Shown here piece by piece: positions 50,001 through 58,222 of a stretch of DNA of 64,000 nt; within the stretch, counting starts at the first letter, position 1; the number at the start of each line of letters is the position of its first letter. The notes under the pieces were generated by a model. That model saw only the letters and a list, made by a program, of their open reading frames with translations, had not been told where the DNA came from and searched no databases. The stretch comes from Rhizobium sp. FKL33 (GTDB lineage Bacteria > Pseudomonadota > Alphaproteobacteria > Rhizobiales > Rhizobiaceae): contig NZ_STFX01000009.1 in NCBI RefSeq assembly GCF_005222915.1, positions 34,605 to 98,604 on the forward strand, in the 5' to 3' direction. Made by a program: the position numbers and the translations under genes.

Positions 50001-50507
50001 CTGATGCTGATTGAAGGCGCCAATCCCGACATCTACCTCGTCGATATCTCCATGCCCGGCATGAGCGGCTGGCAGCTCGCCGCCCGACTTCGCGATGTTG
50101 GCCAGACTGCGCCGATCGTGATGCTGTCTGCCAATATCGGCGACGGCGCGCCGGCTGCTGCGACAGGGGATCACAACGACACGCTGCCGAAGCCCGTCAA
50201 TGTCCGCCAGTTGCAGGACAAGCTCGCTTCGTGGCTCGGCGTCGACTGGGTCTATGCGATCGCCGCTCCCGAGACAGGGGCGCAGCCCGTCGAATTGCGC
50301 AGCCCTGGCGCCGACCATATTCAGGATCTCATCCGGCTCGGCGAGATCGGCTATGTCAGGGGAATCGAGAGCAAGCTGAGCGAGCTTGCCAAAACCGAGG
50401 AAAACAGGCACTTCACCGACGTCATGACCGCTCATATCCGCGCCTTCAACATGGACGCCCTGCTCGCCGATCTCCGAAAGCTCGAACGCGAGGACGCCTC
50501 GTCATGA
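47061..50507 (+). CDS. hybrid histidine kinase with NCS1 permease-like sensor domain
   Basis: An 1148-residue membrane kinase. Residues 1 to about 510 form a 12-helix region resembling NCS1 purine/cytosine permeases (IGAISFLALEAVGGAITLSYG, VDIDLLTRGAGFGYIGS). A cysteine cluster starts at C527 (CSIC...WC...IC..CC...C..C, nine Cys). Two more helices, a coiled coil, HisKA with H710 (THELRTPLN), HATPase (ILVNLLSNAVKY, DTGSGM, GLGLGL) and a receiver with D995 follow. No HPt domain is seen. Such transporter-kinase fusions sense substrate or flux, as CbrA does. Its TGA overlaps the regulator ATG. Position next to urtA suggests urea or a related amide or purine as signal. Confidence 0.88.
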   Translation: MSEIYSKSGGAVDLGAKPAAKGHMTARQRIIPVRRDYNRWVANQTLEDYALRFTAKSARRYTPSRISQTAIGAISFLALEAVGGAITLSYGTTNAIFAIIVASVLLLLIGIPISRYAIRHGVDIDLLTRGAGFGYIGSTVTSLIYATFTFILFAIEASIMTGALELAFGVPLWLGYIISAVAVIPLVTHGVKLISRFQLVTQPIWIVLNILPFIFIALADWQKFEVWLGFGGRGHESGEIGTIAPFDLAMFGAASAVILALMAQIGEQVDFLRFLPAEGKPQSLSQKIARFLAGPGWVVVGAPKLLAGSFLVVLALSSGVPAELAADPAHMYVTAFGYMVPNQTTALILTAAFVVVSQLKINVMNAYAGSLAWSNFFSRLTHSHPGRVVWLFFNVAIALLLMEIGIYKLLEEVFGVFSIVAAAWLCTISADLFINKPLGLAPPGIEFKRAHLYDINPVGMGGMLISAAVALTAHFGLFGDFVGALAIYLVPIVAFVATPGIAWATKGKYYLARKPRQSWKNLSTITCSICEHPFEPEDMAWCPAYAAPICSLCCSLDSRCHDLCKPKARLEYQAREVAATFLPEKAMAALGTRLGRYGMILAAALTIIGATLWMIAQHAGAQTPETAQVVNATAMLVFVVFSMLAGIAAWFFVLAHDSRVVAEEESSRQTTLLLKEISAHKKTDAALQQAKETAEAANRAKSRYVVGLTHELRTPLNAVLGYAQLLERDEAIPDAKRSALRVIKRSADHLSGLIDGLLDISRIEAGRLQVYSNEINVFDFLDQIVSMMAPQAEAKGLDFTLRRDPALPQYVRTDEKRLRQILVNLLSNAVKYTAAGKVVLDVQYRNQVATFTVTDTGSGMPEDDLKVVFEPFQRGSGAQSKLAPGLGLGLTITRLLTQTLGGEITVESRLGEGTTFRVRLMLYGLARSEKPKADQKLLTYTGPRRTIMVVDDNEDHREMMRELLAPLDFVVLTAESGPECLMLIEGANPDIYLVDISMPGMSGWQLAARLRDVGQTAPIVMLSANIGDGAPAAATGDHNDTLPKPVNVRQLQDKLASWLGVDWVYAIAAPETGAQPVELRSPGADHIQDLIRLGEIGYVRGIESKLSELAKTEENRHFTDVMTAHIRAFNMDALLADLRKLEREDASS

Positions 50508-51427
50508 CCAGCCAGCAGGCGCCGCGCGACATCATCCTTCTGGTGGACGACAGTCCCGAGTCTCTCAGTTTTCTCACCGACGCTCTGGAAGCGTCCGGCT
50601 ATTCGGTGCTGATCGCCACATCGGGCGCCGCGGCCCTGTCGATCTCGGAGCGCATCACGCCGGATCTCATCCTGCTCGATGCGATGATGCCGGGCATGGA
50701 CGGGTTCGAGACCTGCGCCCGGCTGAAGGGCATGGGCAGCGTGGCGCAGGCGCCGGTGATCTTCATGACCGGGCTGACCGAGACGGAACATGTGGTGCGC
50801 GCGCTGGGCGCGGGCGGGGTCGACTATCTGACCAAGCCGATCAATGTCGAGGAATTGCGCGCGCGCATCCGCGTCCATCTCGCCAATGCCCGCTCGGCCC
50901 AGAGCGCGCGCGTGGCGCTCGACGCGGCCGGTCGGCATCTTCTGGCGGCGCGGGACGACGGCAAAATCCTCTGGTCGACGCCGCAGGCGACCCGTCTCGT
51001 CAACGCCGCCACCGGCCGCGACGACGGGCTCGATCTCGTGGCCGACAAGATCGGCGCGTGGATTCGCGATCGCAGGCTGACGCCCGGTCACGACGCCCAG
51101 GCGATCACCATCGAGACCGGCCGAGAAGCGTCGCTGTCGCTGACCTTCATCGGCGCGATCGGCCAGGACGAAAACCTGTTCCGCCTGACGAGCCAGACCC
51201 AGGCGCAGGACGACGAGCGGCTGCGCCAGCATTTCCAGTTGACCATTCGAGAGGCCGAGGTGCTGGCCTGGATCGCCAAGGGCAAGTCCAACCGCGACAT
51301 CGGCGAGATCCTGGGCCTGTCGGCGCGAACGGTGAACAAGCATCTCGAGCAGATCTATGTGAAGCTCGGCGTCGAAAATCGCGCCTCGGCGGCAGTGAAG
51401 GCCGCCAATATTCTGATGCAGGGGTGA
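50504..51427 (+). CDS. LuxR/NarL-family response regulator
   Basis: A 307-residue regulator with an N-terminal receiver (DDSPESLSFL, phosphoacceptor Asp in LILLDAMMPGMDG, lysine in YLTKPIN), an unassigned middle domain (about 130-235) and a C-terminal LuxR-type helix-turn-helix (LTIREAEVLAWIAKGKSNRDIGEIL, SARTVNKHLEQIYVKLGV). The 4-base ATGA overlap with the hybrid kinase makes the two a cognate pair. DNA-binding domains of this class favour 7-2-7 repeats such as the one before urtA. A terminator follows at 51469. Confidence 0.9.
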   Translation: MTSQQAPRDIILLVDDSPESLSFLTDALEASGYSVLIATSGAAALSISERITPDLILLDAMMPGMDGFETCARLKGMGSVAQAPVIFMTGLTETEHVVRALGAGGVDYLTKPINVEELRARIRVHLANARSAQSARVALDAAGRHLLAARDDGKILWSTPQATRLVNAATGRDDGLDLVADKIGAWIRDRRLTPGHDAQAITIETGREASLSLTFIGAIGQDENLFRLTSQTQAQDDERLRQHFQLTIREAEVLAWIAKGKSNRDIGEILGLSARTVNKHLEQIYVKLGVENRASAAVKAANILMQG

Positions 51428-51468
51428 AGAGCCGAGCGTTGTCGTCGAAAGGCGAAGAAGGGCAGAAG

Positions 51469-51497
51469 CGCGATCGGGTGACAAGCGCCCGATCGCG
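51469..51497. terminator. bidirectional hairpin after response regulator
   Basis: A perfect 10-bp stem CGCGATCGGG/CCCGATCGCG with a 9-base loop lies between the convergent regulator and EF-hand genes. T-runs are poor, so the terminator role is likely but not certain. Confidence 0.55.
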
Positions 51498-51505
51498 GGT
51501 CCCGG

Positions 51506-52084
51506 TCAAGCGGTGGCGTCTTCGGTGGCGGACGGCATGCTCATTCCGCCCGGGGGCTGACCCATCGGGCCCTTCGGAGCATTCTCGGTCACGAAAGTCG
51601 TGAACTGCTCCTCGGTGACATAGCCTTGGCCTTCCGAATCGATCTTCGAGAAGAGTTCCTGCGCATGCGTGTCGTCTTCTCCGCCGGGAGCCTTGGCGAG
51701 GAATTCGGTTTCGGTCAGCTTTCCGTCCGAATCGGCGTCGAGATCGCTATAGAGGCTGCTCGGATCGCCCATGCCCGCCATGGGCGGCATGCCGCCCTGT
51801 TGGCGCAGTCCCATCATTGCGCCCATGGCCTCGCCGCCCATTCGGGACTCCGGCGACTGCATGGAGGCTGAAAGCTGGTCGAACGTGACCGCGCCTGTGC
51901 CTTCCTGATCCAGTTTGGCGTAGAGTTTGGTCGCGACGTCTTCCGACATTTTGGAAGGTCGGCTGGACACGAATTCAGATTGGCTCAGCGCGCCGTTTTG
52001 ATCGGTGTCGGTTTTGTTGAACATTTCCTGTTGTTTGGCGAGCATCGCCGCCATGCCGCCAGAGGCGGCGGATACGCTTGTCAT
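51506..52084 (-). CDS. EF-hand calcium-binding protein
   Basis: A 192-residue protein with four EF-hand-like loops: DTDQNGALSQSE, DQEGTGAVTFDQ, DADSDGKLTETE and DSEGQGYVTEEQ. The first and third have the canonical Asp/Asn spacing and should bind calcium; the second and fourth are weaker. A Met/Gly/Pro-rich linker joins the halves and another forms the C-terminus. No signal peptide is seen. Such proteins in rhizobia are poorly known. It is a single-gene unit next to an AT-rich gap. Confidence 0.88.
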   Translation of the reverse strand: MTSVSAASGGMAAMLAKQQEMFNKTDTDQNGALSQSEFVSSRPSKMSEDVATKLYAKLDQEGTGAVTFDQLSASMQSPESRMGGEAMGAMMGLRQQGGMPPMAGMGDPSSLYSDLDADSDGKLTETEFLAKAPGGEDDTHAQELFSKIDSEGQGYVTEEQFTTFVTENAPKGPMGQPPGGMSMPSATEDATA

Positions 52085-52637
52085 CCTCGATCTCCAAGGT
52101 GCTTTGCGCAGCCTCTCTCCGTCCCACCTGGAAGACCCGCGCTATTCTGGCAAATCATTGCCTGCTCGCAATAGTATATGCCGCGAGTTTATTTACAATA
52201 AATATTGACATTTTTGGATTGGTTTCGTATTAAATGATTTTAATCATTATCGATATATAGTAATTTATAGTTGTTTCGGTTTACAAAATCGATTTATATT
52301 TTAGTCCTTCGAGAAAGTCGTCTCGCCGACGAGATCCCTGAAGGTGCAGGTCGCCTTCGCTGTTGCGATCGCCGGAATGCCGCATTGCGAAAGGAGCGCG
52401 CGACCTCCGGATTGTCGTAACCCATTTTTAACGATAATGAGGTCTTACTCGGACTGCTCGGGTTTTGTGCGCCGCACGCCTTCGTTTCACCAAATTTGGC
52501 GTAAAAAAGGCGGTCCAGAGCGTAAACGGTCAAGGCCAAAGGCTGCTCGGCGGCCGATTAGCGACGGACACCACATTGAACGCCGCCCGGCTCGGATCGC
52601 GATCGAGGCCGGGTGTTTGGATTCGGGGACTTAAGAT
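52085..52637. other. AT-rich intergenic region before tolQ
   Basis: About 550 bases with no supported gene. Bases 52170-52310 are strikingly AT-rich for this genome and contain the palindrome AATGATT-TT-AATCATT (52233-52248) and several ATAT tracts. Near tolQ, CCCGGC/GCCGGG (52586-52613) could form a leader hairpin. It probably holds promoters for the EF-hand gene and for tolQ. The ruvB and ybgC genes that often precede tolQ are absent. Confidence 0.5.
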
Positions 52638-53357
52638 ATGGAAACGGCAAATCTGGCGGCAGCCCATGCGGACATGTCGCTCTGGGCGCTCTTCATGCAG
52701 GCGGGATGGGTCGTCAAGCTCGTCATGATCGGCTTGCTCGGCGCATCGGTGTGGACATGGGCCATGGTGGTCGACAAACTGATCAGCTACAACAAGTTCA
52801 AGCGCCAGCTCGACAGTTTTGAACAGGTTTTCTGGTCAGGCCAGTCGCTCGAGGAACTCTACCGCACCCTGTCGGAACGGCAGGTCTCGGGGATGGCGGC
52901 GATTTTCGTCGGCGCCATGCGCGAATGGAAGAAGAGCTTCGAACGCGGCGCCCGTTCGCCGATCGGCCTGCAGATGCGCATTGACCGCGCCATGGACGTG
53001 ACGCTCGCGCGGGAATCCGAAGCGCTGGAAGCGCGGTTGTCGTCGCTCGCCACCATCGGCTCGGCCGGTCCCTTCGTCGGTCTGTTCGGCACCGTGGTCG
53101 GCATCATGACCTCGTTCCAGGGCATTGCCGCCTCGAAATCGACCAACCTTGCGGTGGTCGCGCCCGGCATCGCCGAAGCGCTGCTGGCGACCGCTATCGG
53201 CCTCGTCGCCGCTATTCCCGCCGTCATCGCCTACAACAAGTTCTCCGGCGACGCCGGCAAGCTTGTGGCTCGCATGGAAGGCTTCGCCGACGAATTCTCC
53301 GCCATACTCTCGCGCCAGATCGATGAGAGACTGCAGCCGCGCCAGGCGGCGCAGTAA
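52638..53357 (+). CDS. tolQ: Tol-Pal system proton channel subunit TolQ
   Basis: A 239-residue inner-membrane protein with three membrane helices (about 17-40, 140-165 and 175-200) and the MotA/TolQ/ExbB motif around IGSAGPFVGLFGTVVGIMTSF. With TolR it forms the proton-driven motor that energises TolA during outer-membrane constriction. First gene of tolQRAB. Confidence 0.96.
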   Translation: METANLAAAHADMSLWALFMQAGWVVKLVMIGLLGASVWTWAMVVDKLISYNKFKRQLDSFEQVFWSGQSLEELYRTLSERQVSGMAAIFVGAMREWKKSFERGARSPIGLQMRIDRAMDVTLARESEALEARLSSLATIGSAGPFVGLFGTVVGIMTSFQGIAASKSTNLAVVAPGIAEALLATAIGLVAAIPAVIAYNKFSGDAGKLVARMEGFADEFSAILSRQIDERLQPRQAAQ

Positions 53358-53375
53358 CATCAGGGGGACGCCAGG

Positions 53376-53846
53376 ATGGGTATGTCAGCAGGGCCCCAGG
53401 CCGGAGGATCGGGCGGACGCCGCGGCGGCCGTCGCGGCGGCGGGCGTAAGGCGCCGGTCAGCGAAATCAACGTGACGCCGCTCGTCGACGTCATGCTCGT
53501 GCTTCTGATCATCTTCATGGTGGCGGCGCCGTTGATGACGACGGGCGTGCCGATCGATCTGCCGGAAACGCAGGCGAAAGAGATGAACTCGGACACCAAG
53601 CCGATCACCGTATCGATTGCCAAGGATGGGCAGATCTATTTCGGCGACGAGACGGAAGTGGCCGTACCGATCGACGAGGTCGTGCCGAAACTGCAGGCCA
53701 TGGCCAAGGCGGGGGCGGAAGAACGCATTTTCGTGCGCGGCGACGCCGGCACGGAATATGGGCAGATCATGGCCGTGATGGGCCGCATTCAGGCCTCTGG
53801 CTATAAGAATATCGGACTGGTCACCCAGCCGGAAACAGGCGGTTAA
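53376..53846 (+). CDS. tolR: Tol-Pal system protein TolR
   Basis: A 156-residue ExbD/TolR protein with one membrane helix ([18 protein letters not shown]) whose aspartate in PLVDVMLV is the proton-carrying residue, then a periplasmic domain. A Gly/Arg-rich cytoplasmic N-terminus of about 30 residues precedes it. Lies 18 bases after tolQ. Confidence 0.95.
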   Translation: MGMSAGPQAGGSGGRRGGRRGGGRKAPVSEINVTPLVDVMLVLLIIFMVAAPLMTTGVPIDLPETQAKEMNSDTKPITVSIAKDGQIYFGDETEVAVPIDEVVPKLQAMAKAGAEERIFVRGDAGTEYGQIMAVMGRIQASGYKNIGLVTQPETGG

Positions 53847-53855
53847 GGCTGATCC

Positions 53856-55007
53856 ATGCGCGGTAGCGTCATCACATCGGTGGCTTTGCACGTTGTTCTC
53901 TTGGGCGCGATGCTGATCGGCATTTCGCCCAAGCCGATGGACATGGCCATTTCCGAGGCCATGCCCGTCGATCTCGTGCCGATCGAGGATGTCGCGCAAT
54001 TGCAGCAGGGCGACAAGGAAGCCCCGAAGGCCGAGAAGTCTGCGCTCGACAAAACGCAAAAGCAGGACCAACAGCCCGACGCCATGAACGCCGGCGAGAA
54101 CGACTTCGATCTGAAGTCGGTGCCGACGCCGACCGAGAAGCCGAGCAATCTCTCCAAGGCCGGCGCCCCCGAAAAGACCGAGGATCCCAATCCCCAGCAG
54201 GACAACACCGTGCAGGAGGCCGACAGTCAGGCTGCCGAGGACACGGCCGTCGAGCCCGCCATGCAGGAAATGGCCTCCGCCGAAGTGCCGAAGCCGGAAC
54301 TGAAGACCGAGCCGACCCCGGAACCCGCCAAGGAGACGCCGGTGGAAGAGGCGGCGCAGGAAGAGCCCTTGCCGGACAGCGTGCCGATCCCGACCACGCG
54401 CCCGAAGGAAGAGCCGAAAAAGGTCGAAAAGACCGAAGAAAAGAAGCCGGAAAAGACCGAAGAGAAGAAAAAGGAAGAGAAGAAGGACGCCAAGGTCACC
54501 GAAAAGAAGAAGGACCAGAACTCGAAGGCCAAGAAGTCCGACAAGGATCAGAAGACCAAGAAGTCGACGACCAAGAAGGACTCCGACTTCAATGCCGACG
54601 AGATCGCCTCGCTTCTCAACAAGACCGAGGACAATCCCGGCGGCGCCAAGCGCTCGAACAGCGAAAAGGCCCTGGGCGCGAAGATCGCGACGGGCGGGAA
54701 CAAGCTGTCGCAGAGCGAATTGGATGCTCTGAAGGGGATCATCGAGAAGAACTGGTCGATCATGCCGGGTCAGGTCAGTTCGAGCGACATCATGATCACG
54801 GTGACCTTCGAACTCGACGAGAACGGCGAGGTTGTCGGACGTCCCGAGGTCAAGGGATCGGGGGGAGACGGCTCCTCGCTCTCGGCGCTCGAAAGCGGCG
54901 CGGTGCGCGCGGTGATGCGGTCCGCCCCGTTCGACAAGCTGCCGAAGGACAAATACGACACCTGGAGCAAGGTGACGGTCAATTTCTATCCGAGCGAAAT
55001 GATGTGA
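53856..55007 (+). CDS. tolA: Tol-Pal system protein TolA
   Basis: A 383-residue protein with an N-terminal membrane helix (about 4-23), a long Lys/Glu/Pro-rich helical periplasmic arm (about 40-245) with many KKxEK repeats, and a C-terminal TonB-like domain (from about 275, VTFELDENGEVVGRPEV) that contacts TolB/Pal. The charge-rich arm diverges strongly between species, which explains low conservation. Nine bases after tolR. Confidence 0.93.
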   Translation: MRGSVITSVALHVVLLGAMLIGISPKPMDMAISEAMPVDLVPIEDVAQLQQGDKEAPKAEKSALDKTQKQDQQPDAMNAGENDFDLKSVPTPTEKPSNLSKAGAPEKTEDPNPQQDNTVQEADSQAAEDTAVEPAMQEMASAEVPKPELKTEPTPEPAKETPVEEAAQEEPLPDSVPIPTTRPKEEPKKVEKTEEKKPEKTEEKKKEEKKDAKVTEKKKDQNSKAKKSDKDQKTKKSTTKKDSDFNADEIASLLNKTEDNPGGAKRSNSEKALGAKIATGGNKLSQSELDALKGIIEKNWSIMPGQVSSSDIMITVTFELDENGEVVGRPEVKGSGGDGSSLSALESGAVRAVMRSAPFDKLPKDKYDTWSKVTVNFYPSEMM

Positions 55008-55089
55008 GGCGGGCGGAGACGCGCAGGACAGGGGCGTCAAGGGCCGGCAACCAACGAGAACAAATAGGCTGAAAGGCTGAGAGAGGACG

Positions 55090-56394
55090 ATGAAACACCT
55101 TTACCTCAAGTTTCTGGCGATCATGGCCGGATTTCTGTGTCTTGCGGCGAGCGCCGCACAGGCTGAAATCACGATCGACTTGCGCAAGGGCAACGTCGAA
55201 CCCTTGCCGATCGCAATCACCAATCTGCAATCCAACGGCGATCTCGGCGCCCAGGTGACCCAGGTCATCGCCGCCGATCTCAAGCGTTCGGGCCTGTTTG
55301 CGCCGATCGACCAGCGCGCCTTCGTGCAGCAGATCTCCAATCCGGACGCCGCTCCCCGCTTCGACGACTGGAAGACGATCAATGCGCAGGCGCTGGTGAC
55401 CGGCCGCGTCACCCAGGAAGGCGACGGACGTCTCCGCGCCGAGTTCCGTCTCTGGGACGTCTATGCCGGCTCGCAGCTGATCGGCCAGCAGTTCTTCACC
55501 CAGCCGGAAAACTGGCGCCGCGTCGCCCATATCATCGCCGACCAGATCTATCAGAAGCTGACGGGCGAGACCGGCTATTTCGACACCCGTGTGGTGTTCG
55601 TGTCCGAAAGCGGCCCGAAGACCGAGCGCGTGCGCCAGCTCGCGATCATGGACCAGGACGGCGCCAATATGCGCATCCTCACCAAGTCGCGCGCTATCGT
55701 GCTGACGCCGCGTTTTTCGCCGAACCAGCAGGAAATCACCTATATGTCCTTCGAGGGCGAGCAGCCGCGGGTCTATCTGCTGCAGCTCGAGACCGGACAG
55801 CGCGAAGTGGTCGGCAATTTCCCCGGCATGACATTCTCGCCGCGCTTTTCGCCTGACGGCCAGCGGGTGATTATGAGCCTGCAGGAAAAGGGCAACGCCA
55901 ACATCTTCACCATGGACCTGCGTTCGCGCACGACCACGCGTCTGACCTCGACGGCGGCGATCGACACCTCGCCCTCCTATTCGCCCGACGGCCAGCGCAT
56001 CGTGTTCGAAAGCGACCGCGGCGGACGCCAGCAGCTCTACGTGATGGGCGCCGACGGCTCGGGCCAGCAGCGCATCTCCTTCGGCGACGGCGCCTATTCG
56101 ACGCCGGTCTGGTCGCCCAAGGGCGATCTGATCGCCTTCACCAAGCAGTCCGGCGGCAAGTTCTCGATCGGCGTGATGAAGCCTGATGGCTCCGGCGAGC
56201 GCATCCTGACCACGGGCTTCCACAATGAGGGCCCGACCTGGGCGCCGAACGGCCGCGTCATCATGTTCTTCCGCCAGCCCGCCGGTTCGGGCGGCCCGAA
56301 GCTCTATTCGATCGACATTTCCGGCTACAACGAACAGCCGATCCCGACCCCGGCTTTCGCATCGGACCCGGCCTGGTCGCCGCTTCTGGAGTGA
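55090..56394 (+). CDS. tolB: Tol-Pal system periplasmic protein TolB
   Basis: A 434-residue protein with signal peptide [20 protein letters not shown]...AQA, an N-terminal mixed domain (about 25-160) and a six-bladed beta-propeller with repeated PRFSP.Q, FSPDGQ and YSPDGQ blades. It links Pal and TolA. 82 bases after tolA. Confidence 0.96.
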   Translation: MKHLYLKFLAIMAGFLCLAASAAQAEITIDLRKGNVEPLPIAITNLQSNGDLGAQVTQVIAADLKRSGLFAPIDQRAFVQQISNPDAAPRFDDWKTINAQALVTGRVTQEGDGRLRAEFRLWDVYAGSQLIGQQFFTQPENWRRVAHIIADQIYQKLTGETGYFDTRVVFVSESGPKTERVRQLAIMDQDGANMRILTKSRAIVLTPRFSPNQQEITYMSFEGEQPRVYLLQLETGQREVVGNFPGMTFSPRFSPDGQRVIMSLQEKGNANIFTMDLRSRTTTRLTSTAAIDTSPSYSPDGQRIVFESDRGGRQQLYVMGADGSGQQRISFGDGAYSTPVWSPKGDLIAFTKQSGGKFSIGVMKPDGSGERILTTGFHNEGPTWAPNGRVIMFFRQPAGSGGPKLYSIDISGYNEQPIPTPAFASDPAWSPLLE

Positions 56395-56406
56395 CGAAAC
56401 ACGGAA

Positions 56407-56453
56407 AAATCGGCGCGGGCGAGCAAAAAATTCGCTCTGAGCCGCGCCGATTT
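56407..56453 (+). terminator. long stem-loop between tolB and pal
   Basis: A perfect 12-bp stem AAATCGGCGCGG/CCGCGCCGATTT encloses a smaller GCGA/TCGC hairpin. The following T-run is weak (GGTTTGTT), so it may be a partial terminator or an mRNA-stabilising element. Confidence 0.5.
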
Positions 56454-56461
56454 CCGGTTTG

Positions 56462-56505
56462 TTAACCATACGCGTTGAAGTGAGATTAACCCCATCGGGT
56501 TACAG
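56462..56505 (+). promoter_or_regulatory. candidate pal promoter with CtrA-like TTAACC sites
   Basis: TTAACCAT (56462-56469) and TTAACCCC (56486-56493) bracket TTGAAG (56475-56480), a possible -35; GTTACA near 56499 is a weak -10. TTAACCAT is an 8-mer associated with CtrA binding in Caulobacter. The strings are seen; the regulation is speculative. Confidence 0.35.
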
Positions 56506-56544
56506 TCTGGAAACCCTAAGAATTAAGAATTCAGGAGCAGGCCG

Positions 56545-57069
56545 ATGAGCCATATTCAAACTTACCAGCCGGGAGCCTTGGCGAAGCTCGCGCGCAATCC
56601 TTTCGCAATCGCGCTCGTCGCCGGTCTGGCGCTCGCCGGCTGCTCGAAGAAAAACAAGCTGGACAGCGCCTCCGATCTCGGCCTCAACGGCGCCAATTCC
56701 GCCACCCCGGGCTCGCCGCAGGACTTCACGGTCAATGTCGGCGACCGCATCTTCTTCGACACCGACTCCTCGTCGATCCGCCCGGACGCCGCCCAGACGC
56801 TCGATCGTCAGGCGCAGTGGCTGAACCAGTATCCGAACTACCGGATCACCGTCGAAGGCCATGCCGACGAACGCGGCACGCGCGAATATAACCTTGCGCT
56901 CGGCGCCCGCCGCGCCGAAGCCACCCGCGACTACCTCGCCTCGCGCGGCGTCGACGGCGGCCGCCTGCGCACCATCTCCTACGGCAAGGAAAAGCCGGTC
57001 GCCGTCTGCGACGACATTTCCTGCTGGTCGCAGAACCGCCGCGCCGTCACCGCGCTCAACGGCGGCTGA
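56545..57069 (+). CDS. pal: peptidoglycan-associated lipoprotein Pal
   Basis: A 174-residue outer-membrane lipoprotein with lipobox LAGC (Cys about 33) and a C-terminal OmpA-like domain that grips peptidoglycan (FFDTDSSSIRPDA, TVEGHADERGTREYN, LGARRAEATRDYL). It anchors TolB and the outer membrane to the wall. The gap of 150 bases from tolB suggests its own promoter. Confidence 0.97.
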   Translation: MSHIQTYQPGALAKLARNPFAIALVAGLALAGCSKKNKLDSASDLGLNGANSATPGSPQDFTVNVGDRIFFDTDSSSIRPDAAQTLDRQAQWLNQYPNYRITVEGHADERGTREYNLALGARRAEATRDYLASRGVDGGRLRTISYGKEKPVAVCDDISCWSQNRRAVTALNGG

Positions 57070-57105
57070 TAAACCGCTGGTCGGTTCAAAATCTGAAAAT
57101 TGAAG

Positions 57106-57130
57106 GGCGGTCCTGCGGGGCCGCCTTTTT
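57106..57130 (+). terminator. terminator after pal
   Basis: An 8-bp stem (GGCGGTCC with GGGCCGCC, one G-T pair) and loop TGCG are followed by five Ts. Confidence 0.85.
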
Positions 57131-57235
57131 GTTTTCCTTACTTTGGCCTGACTCCGTTGCTTTTTGGTCGCAAAGTTGGAAAACATCCCGATGTTGCGCT
57201 GCTTCGCGCAATGTCACACCAAACAGGATGACACG

Positions 57236-58222
57236 ATGAGAAATAGGGTCATGGCCGGCGTTCTGGCGCTTGCCGTCTCGATGATGGGGGTTTCCGCTGC
57301 CGGCGCCTTCAGTCTGTTCGGGTCGGATGACAGCCAGCCGCGGCGGCAGGAAAAAAGCGCCGTTGTCCTGGCGCAGGCGGGCGACGCCGAAATGCGGGTG
57401 CAGCAACTGGAAGAACAGCTTCGACAGCTCAACGGCCGCGTTGAGGAAATGAGCTTCCAACTGCTGCAGATGCAGGAACAGTTGCGCAAGGCGCAGGAAG
57501 ACAACGAATTCCGCTTCCAGGAACTGGAAGGGGGGGGCAAGAAGAAAAGCTCCATCGAAGTCGTCCCCGGCGCCGGCGACGTCAACACAGCCAATGCTTC
57601 CGGCGCGCAATCGCCGGGAGCAGACGAAACGCTCGATTCGGCGGATCAACAGCCGATGGATGGCGGCCTGGGCCAGGATCCCGGGGTCGGCGCGCCGCCG
57701 ACCACGCTCGGCACGATCGAATTCGACCAGAACGGCAATCCAGTCGGCGCGGTCGATCCGCCGCCGCCAGCGGTCGACACCACGGCTCTGCCGCCGCCGA
57801 CCACCACGCCGCAGTCTTCTGAAACGGCAGGCTTCACCGGCGACGAAGGTCAGTACCAGGCCGCCTATAACCGCATTCTCGCCGGCGATTACGCGGGCGC
57901 CGAAGCCGGATTTGCCGAATTCATCGCCAATCATCCCGACAGCAAGCGGATCGCGGACGCCAATTTCTGGCTCGGCGAAGCGCAGTATTCGCAAGAGAAA
58001 TACACCGATTCCGCCAAGACTTTCCTGAACGCCTACAAGACCTACGGCTCTTCGGGCAAGGCGCCGGAAATGCTGCTGAAGCTCGCAATGTCGCTCGCAG
58101 CCCTCGACAGCAAGGATACGGCCTGCGCTACGCTGCGCGAGGTGACGAAATCCTATCCCAAGGCCTCGCGCGCCGTGATCTCCAAGGTCGCCAGCGAACA
58201 GAAGCGCCTTTCCTGCGGATGA
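57236..58222 (+). CDS. cpoB: cell division coordinator CpoB (YbgF)
   Basis: A 328-residue periplasmic protein that links peptidoglycan synthesis to Tol-driven constriction. A signal peptide (MRNRVMAGVLALAVSMMGVSA) is followed by a coiled coil at about 45-90 (heptads around EMRVQQLEEQLRQLNGRVEEM), a Pro/Ala-rich linker and a C-terminal TPR domain (from about 200, YQAAYNRILAGDYAGAEAGF). I chose ATG 57236 because the frame from 57164 lacks a signal start. Its TGA overlaps tilS by 4 bases. Confidence 0.92.
   Translation: MRNRVMAGVLALAVSMMGVSAAGAFSLFGSDDSQPRRQEKSAVVLAQAGDAEMRVQQLEEQLRQLNGRVEEMSFQLLQMQEQLRKAQEDNEFRFQELEGGGKKKSSIEVVPGAGDVNTANASGAQSPGADETLDSADQQPMDGGLGQDPGVGAPPTTLGTIEFDQNGNPVGAVDPPPPAVDTTALPPPTTTPQSSETAGFTGDEGQYQAAYNRILAGDYAGAEAGFAEFIANHPDSKRIADANFWLGEAQYSQEKYTDSAKTFLNAYKTYGSSGKAPEMLLKLAMSLAALDSKDTACATLREVTKSYPKASRAVISKVASEQKRLSCG

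Noticed and set aside
52294..52539. 81-codon minus-strand frame before tolQ
   Set aside because: No ribosome binding site, odd composition and no recognisable domain; it lies in a probable promoter region.
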